Shown in pieces: positions 33,945 to 44,276 of a stretch of 64,000 bases of DNA. Below the pieces are notes generated by a model. The model was not told the DNA's origin. It saw only the letters and a program-made list of their open reading frames with translations, and did not search any database. The translations under genes and the position numbers were made by a program. This DNA is from Hymenobacter negativus (GTDB lineage: Bacteria > Bacteroidota > Bacteroidia > Cytophagales > Hymenobacteraceae): positions 744,001 to 808,000 of the forward strand of contig NZ_JAEDAE010000001.1 of the NCBI RefSeq assembly GCF_016056375.1. Reading direction: 5' to 3'. Each line of letters begins with the position of its first letter. Position 1 is the first letter of the stretch.

Positions 33945-33981
33945 AAAAGAAAACGCAGCGCCATGTTATTGGCACTGCGTT
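33945..33981 (-). terminator. Terminator after the copper-block outer-membrane gene
   Basis: AACGCAGCGCC / GGCACTGCGTT stem (33952-33962 with 33971-33981, one wobble) with a T-rich run on the minus strand (revcomp of AAAAGAAA). Confidence 0.75.
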
Positions 33982-34004
33982 CAGCCACTAAGCAGTCAGC
34001 CGCT

Positions 34005-35654
34005 TTACATTTTCATGCCTGGCATTCCGCCGTGCTTCATGCCGCCGTGGCCCATATGCATGCTCATGCGCGGGGCAATGAAGCGGAGGTACACTTCGAA
34101 GGAAAGCGGGTTGCGACCGTAGGCCGTGAGCAGGGCGGCATTCTCGGTATTATAGGTATTGAGGGTGCCAGTGAGGCCAAGGTCGAGCCAGCCGGCTTTG
34201 GTTTTGGCGATGTATTTGGACGCGCCCAGGGTGAAAGCCGCCACCTGGCGGTTGGCGTGGGCGTCGTGGTCGGTGGCGGCGGGCAGTAGCAGCTCATCGT
34301 AATTAAGCTGCAGCGTTTCGAGGCGGGTGAAAAGATTGAATTGCCGGGCCTGGAGGTTGCTTTCGAGTAGAAAGGAATGAGAATAAGTCGTTTCCTCACC
34401 AATGCCGCTGTGCCGGTTCATGCCCCACACGAAGGTGGACGACAAAATACTTTCCTTGCCCACATTGGCATTGTGCATCACCGAGGCGGTGGTCCGGTCC
34501 ACGTTGTCGTTGGGTTCCAGTTCTTCCGGGCTTTTGAGATGGGCAGCCGAAACCTGCAGGGCCAGATTATCGGACGGGTTTACCGAGAGGCGGGCGCTGT
34601 AAGAATCGAAGCGCGGCCGGTCGAAGCTGTAGCGGTTTTCGTTGGGCTCACGGCCGGTGAAGAGGGAGCCCTCGAGCTTGGCGTTGCGGTAGCGCACGCC
34701 CACCGTGGCCACACCGAACTGGATGTGCGTAGCATCCTGCCAGTGGTGGCCCAGTGGCGCTGCAGGCAGGTTGGCCGCCGAGGGCCGGTGCATGAACACG
34801 GGCGGCCCGATGGCCGGCTCGCCGGGGTAGCCGAGGTAGCCGGTCAGGTCTACGTCTTGGCTGGCGGCGTAGGTGTAGCCCAAGGCCAGCGCGCTCACGA
34901 GGTCGTGCGGGTGCTGGTTGTCATGCAGCTTTTCGCCCTTCCAGGATTCGCCGGTCTGGAACAGCAATGGGTAGCCCGCGCCGCCCACCGTCACGGGGTC
35001 GGCCGATACCATGGCCTGAATGCTGAACAGCCCGCGCTCGCCCACCAGATGGTTGGCCATGCCCATTACGTAGGAGTTGGCCCGGAAATTAGCATCACCC
35101 CGCAGCGCGCTATGGTTGAAGTTCTGGCTGGTGTAGCGCAGGAAAACGGAATACATCAACATCATGTCCCAGCCTTTCGCCTGGGCCATCTGCATGTACA
35201 TGGGCGAGGAATCGGGATGCCAGCTGGTGCCCGAGCCCTGCCGCGTCATGGGCAGGTTTTTCGAAAACGAGTTGCGCATTTCCATCATCATGTCGCTACT
35301 GTCGGCGGCCATGCCAGGCATGGCGGTATTGCCACTCGAGCCCATACTCATGCCGGGCATGTCGTGGGCTGGCCGGGCTGCAGGCGCTGGCTCAGCTGCG
35401 GGCGCGGGCATGTTCATGCCGGGCATGTCCATTCCCGGCATGGCCGGTGCCGCTTTGGCGCGGGTCGTATCGGCAGCGGCGGGTTTTGGGCGCGGTGCGG
35501 GGGCCGGGCGAGTGGATATGGGTTTTGGCTTGGGCGCTGCCGGCTTAGGCTTGGCGGCCGGCATCTGCATATTCATGCCCGGCATGTGGGTGTGCTGGGC
35601 GAAGGCCGAAGTGCCTACTAACAGGCCAAAGGAAGCCAGAAAAAGATTTTTCAT
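34005..35654 (-). CDS. Met/His-rich outer-membrane protein linked to copper ATPase
   Basis: 549 aa. Signal peptide (about 1-20), then about 115 residues of Met-rich low complexity with repeated MPGM (MPGMNMQMPAA, MPGMDMPGMNM, MPGMSMGSS), His residues and Pro/Ala/Lys. The middle (about 130-520) is a beta-barrel-like domain with QGSGTSWHPDSSPMYMQM, GYPLLFQTGESW, NQHPHDL and EPNDNVDRTTASVMHN. The C-terminus is again Met/His-rich (MSMHMGHGGMKHGGMPGMKM). The form recalls a family of uncharacterised proteins often seen near metal-resistance genes; I recall this from general knowledge and cannot test it. It is 18 bases downstream of copA, so cotranscribed. Probable outer-membrane or periplasmic copper binding. 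Confidence 0.85.
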   Translation of the reverse strand: MKNLFLASFGLLVGTSAFAQHTHMPGMNMQMPAAKPKPAAPKPKPISTRPAPAPRPKPAAADTTRAKAAPAMPGMDMPGMNMPAPAAEPAPAARPAHDMPGMSMGSSGNTAMPGMAADSSDMMMEMRNSFSKNLPMTRQGSGTSWHPDSSPMYMQMAQAKGWDMMLMYSVFLRYTSQNFNHSALRGDANFRANSYVMGMANHLVGERGLFSIQAMVSADPVTVGGAGYPLLFQTGESWKGEKLHDNQHPHDLVSALALGYTYAASQDVDLTGYLGYPGEPAIGPPVFMHRPSAANLPAAPLGHHWQDATHIQFGVATVGVRYRNAKLEGSLFTGREPNENRYSFDRPRFDSYSARLSVNPSDNLALQVSAAHLKSPEELEPNDNVDRTTASVMHNANVGKESILSSTFVWGMNRHSGIGEETTYSHSFLLESNLQARQFNLFTRLETLQLNYDELLLPAATDHDAHANRQVAAFTLGASKYIAKTKAGWLDLGLTGTLNTYNTENAALLTAYGRNPLSFEVYLRFIAPRMSMHMGHGGMKHGGMPGMKM

Positions 35655-35672
35655 AGAAATGAGCGTGAGTGA

Positions 35673-37940
<2,268 letters not shown>

Positions 37941-38081
37941 AGTGGTAGGAGCACCGTGATAGAGGTGCCGGGGTATGGTGCAAAATTCGGGCATTGCGGC
38001 CCCGCCTCTGGTACGGAATAAGGCCAAAAAGATGCAGAATTCGCCCCTTGCCGGCCATCGGCTGCTAGCCCGCAAAAGCAA

Positions 38082-38116
38082 GCGCGCCCCCCGAAAGTTG
38101 ATTTCGGGAGGCGCGC
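38082..38116 (-). terminator. Terminator-like hairpin after the CoA-binding protein
   Basis: GCGCGCC..CCGAAA / TTTCGGGAGGCGCGC stem read on the minus strand as the 3' end of gene 38137-38505; weak T-run (TTGCTTTTGC). Confidence 0.5.
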
Positions 38117-38136
38117 AGTTGGCATTATCAGGTTAG

Positions 38137-38505
38137 TTAATACTGTCCAATCGAGAGCAGTACCAGCGTGCAGGCTTCTTCGGTCTGGATGCCGCGCTGT
38201 TGGGCCAGGCGCTCCAGCTCAGGATTTTCGGTGCCGGGGTTGAAGAGAATGCGCTTGGGTTTGAGGTCCAGAATGTAGTCGTACCAAGCGGGCTGGTTTT
38301 GCGGCCCCACGTAAAGCGTCACCGTATCGATGTCGTTTTCCTGGGGGCGGTCGGTGTGAATGTCGAGCCCCGCCACCTGGCCTTTGCGGATGCCCACGGG
38401 CACCACTTCGTGGCCGTGGTTTTTGAGCATGTGCGCCGCCCGGTAGGAGTAACGGGAGGGATTATCTGAGGCCCCGAGAACGAGGGTTTTTTTCGTAGAT
38501 TCCAT
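38137..38505 (-). CDS. CoA-binding domain protein
   Basis: 122 aa. Rossmann-type CoA-binding domain (CoA_binding_2): TLVLGASDNPSRYSYRAA, HEVVPVGIRKGQVAG, DTVTLYVGPQNQPAWYDYIL and KRILFNPGTENPELERLAQQ. Such proteins bind CoA and, as single-domain forms, their job is unknown. It stands alone between copA and the DoxX-like gene, all on the minus strand; the 196-base gap to copA contains a terminator-like hairpin, so cotranscription with copA is unlikely. Confidence 0.9.
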   Translation of the reverse strand: MESTKKTLVLGASDNPSRYSYRAAHMLKNHGHEVVPVGIRKGQVAGLDIHTDRPQENDIDTVTLYVGPQNQPAWYDYILDLKPKRILFNPGTENPELERLAQQRGIQTEEACTLVLLSIGQY

Positions 38506-38577
38506 GGGTAGTTAAATACGTGCGGATGCAAAAACGTTCGTGCTCCATACGCAATAACCGCTTGTGGGGCTGCCAGG

Positions 38578-39003
38578 TTATGCTTGCGGCTGGTCAGATG
38601 CTTCCAGGTGGCCCAGTGCCCAGGCTCCCACGGCTATCACTAGGTCGCGTACGGCTACGTCGAGGTATCGGCCGCTGCCCAGCAGCGTCAGGGCAATGGC
38701 CGTGAGCCAGGCCATTACCACGCGGGCCCCGAGGCGGGGCCGCCACAGCACCAGCGCGCCGGCCGCAATTTCAATGGCACCCACCAGCATCATAAATGAA
38801 TGCGCCGGAACGGGCAGCATCTTCACCAGGCCCGGCGCGAGGTAAGCTTCCCAGTTGGTGAGCAGGTTCGTGAATTTGTCGAGGCCGGCCACGATGGGCA
38901 CGATGCCGTAGGTGAAGGTCAGGACCCGGACTACGGTGTGGACCGGGCCGGTCGCGGGCCGGGCTTCCGGCCCGGCGTAGGGGAAGTTGGCGGAGGGTAA
39001 CAT
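38578..39003 (-). CDS. DoxX-like small membrane protein
   Basis: 141 aa with four hydrophobic segments after a polar N-terminus (VHTVVRVLTFTYGIVPIVAG, FMMLVGAIEIAAGALVLW, MAWLTAIALTLLGSGRYL, IAVGAWALGHL). The layout and the KFTNLLTNWEAYLAP loop fit the DoxX/DoxD family, whose members are tied to redox or thiol stress in some bacteria, but the exact role is open. It is divergent from an ECF sigma gene (146-base gap). Confidence 0.65.
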   Translation of the reverse strand: MLPSANFPYAGPEARPATGPVHTVVRVLTFTYGIVPIVAGLDKFTNLLTNWEAYLAPGLVKMLPVPAHSFMMLVGAIEIAAGALVLWRPRLGARVVMAWLTAIALTLLGSGRYLDVAVRDLVIAVGAWALGHLEASDQPQA

Positions 39004-39149
39004 GGCAATGGGGTTTTAATGGGTTGTTGCCATTGGATGAATTACCCCTGCGGCGGGTTACATTTTATTATTGCTATTTTCTGTAACCGAATTCCAGGTT
39101 GGGGCATCTAAAGAATATCCCGTCGAAAACCATTAGCGCACCATCCATC

Positions 39150-39821
39150 ATGCTGCCGCCCCTGGCCCTCATGCCATACAGCCCGCTTACCGACGCTGAA
39201 ATAATCAGCCGGGTGCTAGCGGGCGAAAAGCAACTTTTTGAACTGCTCATGCGGCGCTATAATCAGCGCATGTTCCGCACCGGCGTGGCCCTGTTGGGGC
39301 ACCCCGCCGCCGAAGAAGCCATGCAGAATGCCTGGGTAAAGGCCTATGTGCAGCTCGGTGGTTTTGCGGGCCGGGCCAGCTTTCCGACGTGGCTCACCCG
39401 CATCATGCTCAACGAATGCCTGATGGACCGGCGGCGCCAGCAGCGCTTTGTCGACCTCAACACCCCCGACGACGAGCCGGAGCCCGCCGCTGCTGCCCCC
39501 ACGCCACTGCAAACCGTGCTAAACGACGAGCTGCGCGAAGCCCTCGAAGCAGCCGTACAATCGCTGCCCGACAAATACCGCAGCGTATTCGTGCTGCGCG
39601 AAGTAGAAGGCCTGAGCGTGGCCGCCACCGCGGGAGCCCTGCAGCTCAGCGAGGCCAACGTGAAAGTGCGCCTGCTGCGGGCGCGTGAGCAGCTGCGCAC
39701 CCAGCTGGCCGGTTTTGCCCCGCAGCACACCTTTGCCTACCTGGGCGCGCGCTGCACTCGCATGGTCCGCCGGGTGCTGGCGCGCCTCAGCGCCATGCCA
39801 CTGCCGCTGGCCCGCAACTAG
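39150..39821 (+). CDS. RNA polymerase ECF sigma factor (RpoE-like)
   Basis: 223 aa from ATG 39150; ATG 39171 is possible and a frame-open TTG at 39099 is not needed. Region 2: LFELLMRRYNQRMFRTGVAL and EEAMQNAWVKAYVQL with PTWLTRIMLNECLMDRRRQ. Region 4: LPDKYRSVFVLREVEGLSVA and LSEANVKVRLLRAREQLRTQL. No anti-sigma gene is adjacent; a 35-residue C-terminal tail with basic residues (RCTRMVRRVLARLSAMPLPL) extends past the usual end. Its stop codon overlaps the stop of the convergent flavoprotein gene (CTAG). Divergent from the DoxX-like gene. Confidence 0.93.
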   Translation: MLPPLALMPYSPLTDAEIISRVLAGEKQLFELLMRRYNQRMFRTGVALLGHPAAEEAMQNAWVKAYVQLGGFAGRASFPTWLTRIMLNECLMDRRRQQRFVDLNTPDDEPEPAAAAPTPLQTVLNDELREALEAAVQSLPDKYRSVFVLREVEGLSVAATAGALQLSEANVKVRLLRAREQLRTQLAGFAPQHTFAYLGARCTRMVRRVLARLSAMPLPLARN

Positions 39822-41389
39822 CGGCTCACCGCGGCCCGCACGGCCTCGGCACACCGCTCGCCGTCCATTGCGGCCGACACAATGCCGCCCGCGTAGCCCG
39901 CGCCCTCGCCGCATGGGTACAGCCCCGCCACCATCGGGTGCCGAAGCGTGTCCTTGTCGCGCGGAATGCGGATGGGGGCCGAAGTCCGGCTTTCCACGCC
40001 TACAATCTGGGCAGCATTGGTAGCATAGCCGGGAATTTTCCGGCCGAAATCGCGGAAGCCCTGGCGCAGCCGTTCGGCCAGCACCGGCCCGAGCACGTCG
40101 TCCATGCGCACAGACACAAGGCCGGGCTGGTAAGATGTTTCGAGCAGACTGGCGGAGGTTTTGCCCTTGAGAAAGTCGCCGAGCAACTGGGCCGGGGCCT
40201 GCTGCGTGCCGCCCGCCGCCTGGCAGGCCAGCTGCTCAATCTGCTGCTGAAAATGCAGGCCGGCCAGCGGGCCATGCTGCTTCACGTCCATGTCGCTCAG
40301 TTCCACGGCGGCCACAATGCCGGAGTTGGCAAAGCGCGAGTCGCGGCGGCTTGGGCTCATGCCGTTCACCACTACTTCGCCCGGGGCCGTGGCCGCCGGC
40401 ACGATAAAGCCGCCAGGGCACATGCAAAACGAAAACACGCCACGCTGCTCGCCGCGCACCTCCGTCTGGTGCACCAGCGAGTAGGAGGCGGCCGGCAGCA
40501 GCCCGCGTTCGGCCCGGCGGTATTGCGCCTGGTCAATCAACTCCTGCTGGTGCTCGACGCGGACACCCAAGGCAAACGGTTTAGCCTCGATGAGCACGCC
40601 GCGCCGGTGCAGCAGTTCGTAAATGTCGCGGGCTGAGTGGCCGGTGGCCAGAATGGTCGCCTCCGCTTCGATGCTCTCGCCGTTGGCCGTGACTATGCCG
40701 CGCAGTTGGTTGTTGTCAAGCAGCAGGTCGGTCACGCGGGTTTCGAAACGCACTTCTCCGCCCGCCTCGATAATGGCCTCGCGCAGGGCCTGCACCACGG
40801 CCGGCAGTTTGTTGGTCCCAATGTGGGGGTGAGCATCCACCAGAATGTCGGGCGTAGCGCCGTGTTGCACCAGGCGGCGGAGCACACGGCCCACGTCGCC
40901 GCGCTTAGTAGCCCGGGTATAAAGTTTGCCATCCGAATACGTGCCAGCACCGCCTTCACCAAAACAGTAATTGGAGTTGGGGTTCACCAGATGCTCTTTG
41001 TTGATGGCGGCGAGGTCGCGGCGGCGGGTACGCACGTCTCGCCCGCGCTCCAGCACAATTGGTTTCAACCCCAACTCAAGGCAGCGCAAAGCAGCAAATA
41101 ACCCCGCCGGGCCAGCGCCAACTATAAGCACACGCGGGCTATTAGATTTCACATTTGGATAAATAAACCAGGGTCCAAATAACTCGCCCGGTGGAGTGCT
41201 ACGGTAAATGTCGGCGCGTAGGCGCACGAGAGGTTGGCGGCCCCGAGCATCAATGGAACGGCGACGAAAATGCACAAAATCCGCTTCGCCCGGCACTAAT
41301 CCAGCCTGCTTTAAAATAGCTTCGTAGCGGGCTAGCTCATCAAATGCGACTTCCGGGGCAAGGAGTATTTCTAATTCTTGTTTTAACAT
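39818..41389 (-). CDS. Uncharacterised FAD-dependent dehydrogenase (COG2509 type)
   Basis: 523 aa. The N-terminal 80 residues form a small helical domain; the Rossmann FAD motif GAGPAGLFAALRCLE begins near residue 91, then VLERGRDVRTRRRDLAAINK, the YCFGEGGAGTYSDGKLYTR block and the ATILATGHSARDIYELL strand. These match the FAD-dependent dehydrogenases grouped in COG2509, known from conserved gene order but without a defined substrate. Soluble, no signal. The stop codons of this gene and the convergent sigma factor share the sequence CTAG. Divergent from the MFS symporter gene. Confidence 0.9.
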   Translation of the reverse strand: MLKQELEILLAPEVAFDELARYEAILKQAGLVPGEADFVHFRRRSIDARGRQPLVRLRADIYRSTPPGELFGPWFIYPNVKSNSPRVLIVGAGPAGLFAALRCLELGLKPIVLERGRDVRTRRRDLAAINKEHLVNPNSNYCFGEGGAGTYSDGKLYTRATKRGDVGRVLRRLVQHGATPDILVDAHPHIGTNKLPAVVQALREAIIEAGGEVRFETRVTDLLLDNNQLRGIVTANGESIEAEATILATGHSARDIYELLHRRGVLIEAKPFALGVRVEHQQELIDQAQYRRAERGLLPAASYSLVHQTEVRGEQRGVFSFCMCPGGFIVPAATAPGEVVVNGMSPSRRDSRFANSGIVAAVELSDMDVKQHGPLAGLHFQQQIEQLACQAAGGTQQAPAQLLGDFLKGKTSASLLETSYQPGLVSVRMDDVLGPVLAERLRQGFRDFGRKIPGYATNAAQIVGVESRTSAPIRIPRDKDTLRHPMVAGLYPCGEGAGYAGGIVSAAMDGERCAEAVRAAVSR

Positions 41390-41538
41390 TTGTGTAATTT
41401 GAAAGGTGGCTATCCTTTTGATTATCGGCAGTGAATTGATTAATGCCTTTGCAAAGTTACGGCCATTACAACAGCGTATTTCGAGCAGAAAAGCGAAAGG
41501 TCTCAGCCTTGGTGCGACGCAAACCGTTTATTTGCTTC

Positions 41539-42858
41539 ATGACTACAACTACAGTTTTCCCGCCGGTTTCGCGACTGCGTTCTATCATCAGCGGCTCCAT
41601 CGGCAACCTGGTTGAGTGGTATGACTGGTATGCCTACTCGGCCTTTGCCCTCTACTTCGCTCCCGTCTTTTTTCCCAAAGGCAGTACCACGGCCCAGCTT
41701 CTGAATACGGCCGCCATTTTCGCGGTGGGCTTTCTCATGCGGCCGCTGGGAGCTTGGCTGCTGGGCGCGTATGCCGACCGCAATGGGCGTCGGGCCGCGC
41801 TGTTGCTTTCGGTGCGGCTTATGGCCGGCGGCTCATTGCTGATTGCCGCCGCGCCCGGTTACGCCAGCATCGGGGTAGTCGCGCCGGCACTGCTACTGCT
41901 GGCTAGGCTGGTGCAGGGCATAAGCGTGGGAGGCGAGTACGGCACCTCGGCCACATACCTGAGCGAGATGGCGGGCGCGAAGCACCGGGGTTTCTGGTCC
42001 AGCTTTCAGTACCTCACCCTGATGGGTGGGCAGCTGCTGGCGCTGGTGGTGCAGCTGGGCCTGCAGCAGCTGCTCACCCCGGCGCAGTTGGGTGAATGGG
42101 GGTGGCGCGTTCCGTTCGTCATCGGGGCACTGGCGGCCATGGGCGCACTGTATCTGCGCACGCATATGGGCGAGACGGCTGCTTTCGAACAGCAGCAAAG
42201 CACCGTTTCGGCCAACCCCGAAGGCAAAGGCCGCGCGCCTTTGCCCAGCCAGTTTCGCCTGCTGATGCAGTACCCGCGGGCGGTGCTCACCGTGGTCGGC
42301 CTCACGCTGGGCGGCACGCTGGCGTTCTACACTTTCACCACCTACGCCCAGAAATTTCTGGTCAACACCTCGGGCTTCACCAAGGAACAGGCTACCATAA
42401 TTTCGTTTGGGGTGATGGCCGTGGCGCTGTTGTTTCAACCCTTGCTGGGCGCTATTTCCGATAAAGTAGGGCGGCGGCCCGTGCTGCTGATGTTTGGCAT
42501 TGGGGCTACACTGGGCACGGTGCCGCTGCTGCGGCAGCTGGCCCAAACCCACGATGCCTGGTTGGCAGCAGGCTTGCTCGTCGCGGCGTTGTTTGTGGTA
42601 AGCGGCTACACGTCCATTAGCGCGGTGGTGAAGGCCGAACTGTTTCCGACCGAAATCCGGGCGCTGGGTGTGGGTTTGCCGTTTGCCCTCACGGTGGCCA
42701 TTTTTGGCGGCACGGCCGAGTACGTGGCGCTATTCGCCAAGCAGCACGGCGTGGAAGAATGGTTTTATTGGTACGTGACGGGCTGCGCGCTGCTTTCGCT
42801 GCTGGTGTACTGGCGCATGAGTGAAACGCGGGCCGAGAAGGGCGCAATGGTAGAGTAG
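41539..42858 (+). CDS. MFS metabolite:H+ symporter (KgtP/ProP-like)
   Basis: 439 aa from ATG 41539; upstream in-frame ATG 41443 adds a polar stretch that does not fit. Twelve membrane segments. GNLVEWYDWYAYSAFALYFA and ADRNGRRAALLLSVRLMAG are the hallmarks of the metabolite:H+ symporter group that includes the alpha-ketoglutarate permease; VGGEYGTSATYLSEM is the RGG-like loop, and ISDKVGRRPVLL the second-half repeat of the DxxGRR motif. Substrate probably a dicarboxylate or related acid, not proven. It is transcribed away from the flavoprotein gene. Confidence 0.93.
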   Translation: MTTTTVFPPVSRLRSIISGSIGNLVEWYDWYAYSAFALYFAPVFFPKGSTTAQLLNTAAIFAVGFLMRPLGAWLLGAYADRNGRRAALLLSVRLMAGGSLLIAAAPGYASIGVVAPALLLLARLVQGISVGGEYGTSATYLSEMAGAKHRGFWSSFQYLTLMGGQLLALVVQLGLQQLLTPAQLGEWGWRVPFVIGALAAMGALYLRTHMGETAAFEQQQSTVSANPEGKGRAPLPSQFRLLMQYPRAVLTVVGLTLGGTLAFYTFTTYAQKFLVNTSGFTKEQATIISFGVMAVALLFQPLLGAISDKVGRRPVLLMFGIGATLGTVPLLRQLAQTHDAWLAAGLLVAALFVVSGYTSISAVVKAELFPTEIRALGVGLPFALTVAIFGGTAEYVALFAKQHGVEEWFYWYVTGCALLSLLVYWRMSETRAEKGAMVE

Positions 42859-42879
42859 GGATTGAGCGGAGACGCACTG

Positions 42880-42960
42880 CTATATGCTATAATATGCTCC
42901 ACCAAGTTTATTTGTCTAAATAAATTATTTTATATATATTATATATCAAATCCGTCCGGC
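42880..42960. other. AT-rich intergenic stretch
   Basis: About 80 bases of TATATATATTATATATC-like sequence, including the hairpin TTATTT-GTCT-AAATAA. It is far more A+T-rich than the flanks and precedes the small membrane protein gene. May be a promoter zone or a foreign junction. Confidence 0.6.
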
Positions 42961-43030
42961 AGCAGCTCGAATTCGTCTGCCGAAGTGTTTCAGCCTGTTT
43001 ATTCATTCTCTCATTTAAATTTTCCCAGCC

Positions 43031-43240
43031 ATGAAAACCATGTTGAGGTCTCCGTACGTTTCTCCCATGCGGCTGTTGCTGGTCACCACGCTGATGTTTC
43101 TGGCGGGAATTGTGGCCTGGTGGAGCTGGACGCAAACCGGCCAGGGCGGATTCCGCTACGCTACGGTGGGGCTGGTTATCGTAGTTGCAGCGGCGGCCTT
43201 TTTTGGTCGGTGGAAAATGTACGGCACCAACCGACGGTAA
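43031..43240 (+). CDS. Small two-helix membrane protein
   Basis: 69 aa with an ATG and two hydrophobic segments (RLLLVTTLMFLAGIVAWW and YATVGLVIVVAAAAFFGRW) separated by TQTGQGGF. The basic end GRWKMYGTNRR is consistent with a cytoplasmic end. No known family recognised. It follows the AT-rich stretch and lies in the lower-GC patch. Probably a real small inner-membrane protein, but it could be chance. Confidence 0.55.
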   Translation: MKTMLRSPYVSPMRLLLVTTLMFLAGIVAWWSWTQTGQGGFRYATVGLVIVVAAAAFFGRWKMYGTNRR

Positions 43241-43380
43241 CTTAAACGGGCAGGGTACTCGGCCTTTAAGTAACGCCAACGGCATGGTGTCAAATTCCCG
43301 AATACATGACGGTTGTACGGCCCCTGCTGTTGGGCACCGGCAGTCGGGGAGGCGCGTGCTTAAAAAAGCACAATGTTGTA

Positions 43381-44091
43381 TTAAAGTGCCGATAAACGGC
43401 GCCACTCGTGGGCTGTGTTCGTCATTAAAAGGGCGTTGTCGAAAACCACAGAATCGTGAGGGAACAGGGTGGCATCCTCAAAATAGCTGGAAATGACATT
43501 GCCGACAGACAGAGCCGAAACCTGCCATTGCCGCGTGCTCAGCTTAACTCCCCTGAAACCCGGCCCGGAGGCATTGGGTGAGTAGCCCGTTGCTCCATTT
43601 TGATAAAATTCGGAAGCTTGCTCCAAGCTGGCAAAAATGCTGGTTGACGGCCAAATCGTAGTTTCCTGGGCTTCCACCGCCAGGGAAGTGCCGTCGGAAC
43701 TGAGAAATGAGACAGCATAACTGCCGTCTTGCTCCTTTACCCAGAATTTGCTGTGGTAGTGTTTTCCAATCAGTTGGTTTCCAACCAAGCAATTGATGCG
43801 GGAAGAGGTGTCGCGGCGGGGAATGTAAACGCCCTGTTGCAACCCGGAGCCTACTTCCCACTCAACGGCGATGCGGTGGGCCCCGTTTTCCGACGTTAGC
43901 CCGAACGCCACTGGCAAGCCGCGGAGCCGCTCTTGCTTCAAGCGAATCAGACAAATGCCCACCATCGCACTACCCGCCTGCAACTGTGGCCGAAAAGGAG
44001 CGGGTAACAGCTTACTAACGACCGCCGGGTCGGCGCGAAAATTTATGAGAATGCGACGGTCGATAAGGCCGGTGAGGGGCAGCGCGTTCAT
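43381..44091 (-). CDS. DUF2071-family protein (acetoacetate-decarboxylase-like fold)
   Basis: 236 aa. The opening LTGLIDRRILINFRADPAVV with LLPAPFRPQL, the middle VGICLIRLKQERLRGLP, and the VEWEVGSGLQQGVYIPRRDT and SRINCLVGNQLIGKHYHSKF blocks match DUF2071 (COG3361), a conserved family of unknown function with a barrel fold like acetoacetate decarboxylase. Base composition of sampled lines is near 52% G+C, below the flanks, so it may have been acquired. Stands alone between terminator-bounded genes. Confidence 0.88.
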   Translation of the reverse strand: MNALPLTGLIDRRILINFRADPAVVSKLLPAPFRPQLQAGSAMVGICLIRLKQERLRGLPVAFGLTSENGAHRIAVEWEVGSGLQQGVYIPRRDTSSRINCLVGNQLIGKHYHSKFWVKEQDGSYAVSFLSSDGTSLAVEAQETTIWPSTSIFASLEQASEFYQNGATGYSPNASGPGFRGVKLSTRQWQVSALSVGNVISSYFEDATLFPHDSVVFDNALLMTNTAHEWRRLSAL

Positions 44092-44216
44092 AAAGATGGA
44101 GCTTATGCAGGCATGATACCATGTCTGACGATTAAACCGTCCGGATGCTTTAAAACCCAGGGTTCAGCGCATTACCATATTACTGGCTCCAGTCTTCTGG
44201 TTAAGTCATAACAAAC

Positions 44217-44250
44217 AAAAAGGCCTCATCAATTGAATGATGAGGCCTTT
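44217..44250 (-). terminator. Terminator after kynA
   Basis: AAAAAGGCCTCAT / ATGAGGCCTTT with the A-run reading as T5 on the minus strand, 27 bases after the kynA stop. Confidence 0.88.
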
Positions 44251-44276
44251 CGTGTTGAGTTCAAACTTGCAAATGC

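Noticed and set aside
42862..43245. Plus-strand frame of 127 codons across the AT-rich stretch
   Set aside because: It covers the small membrane protein gene in another phase and reads through AT-rich noncoding sequence.
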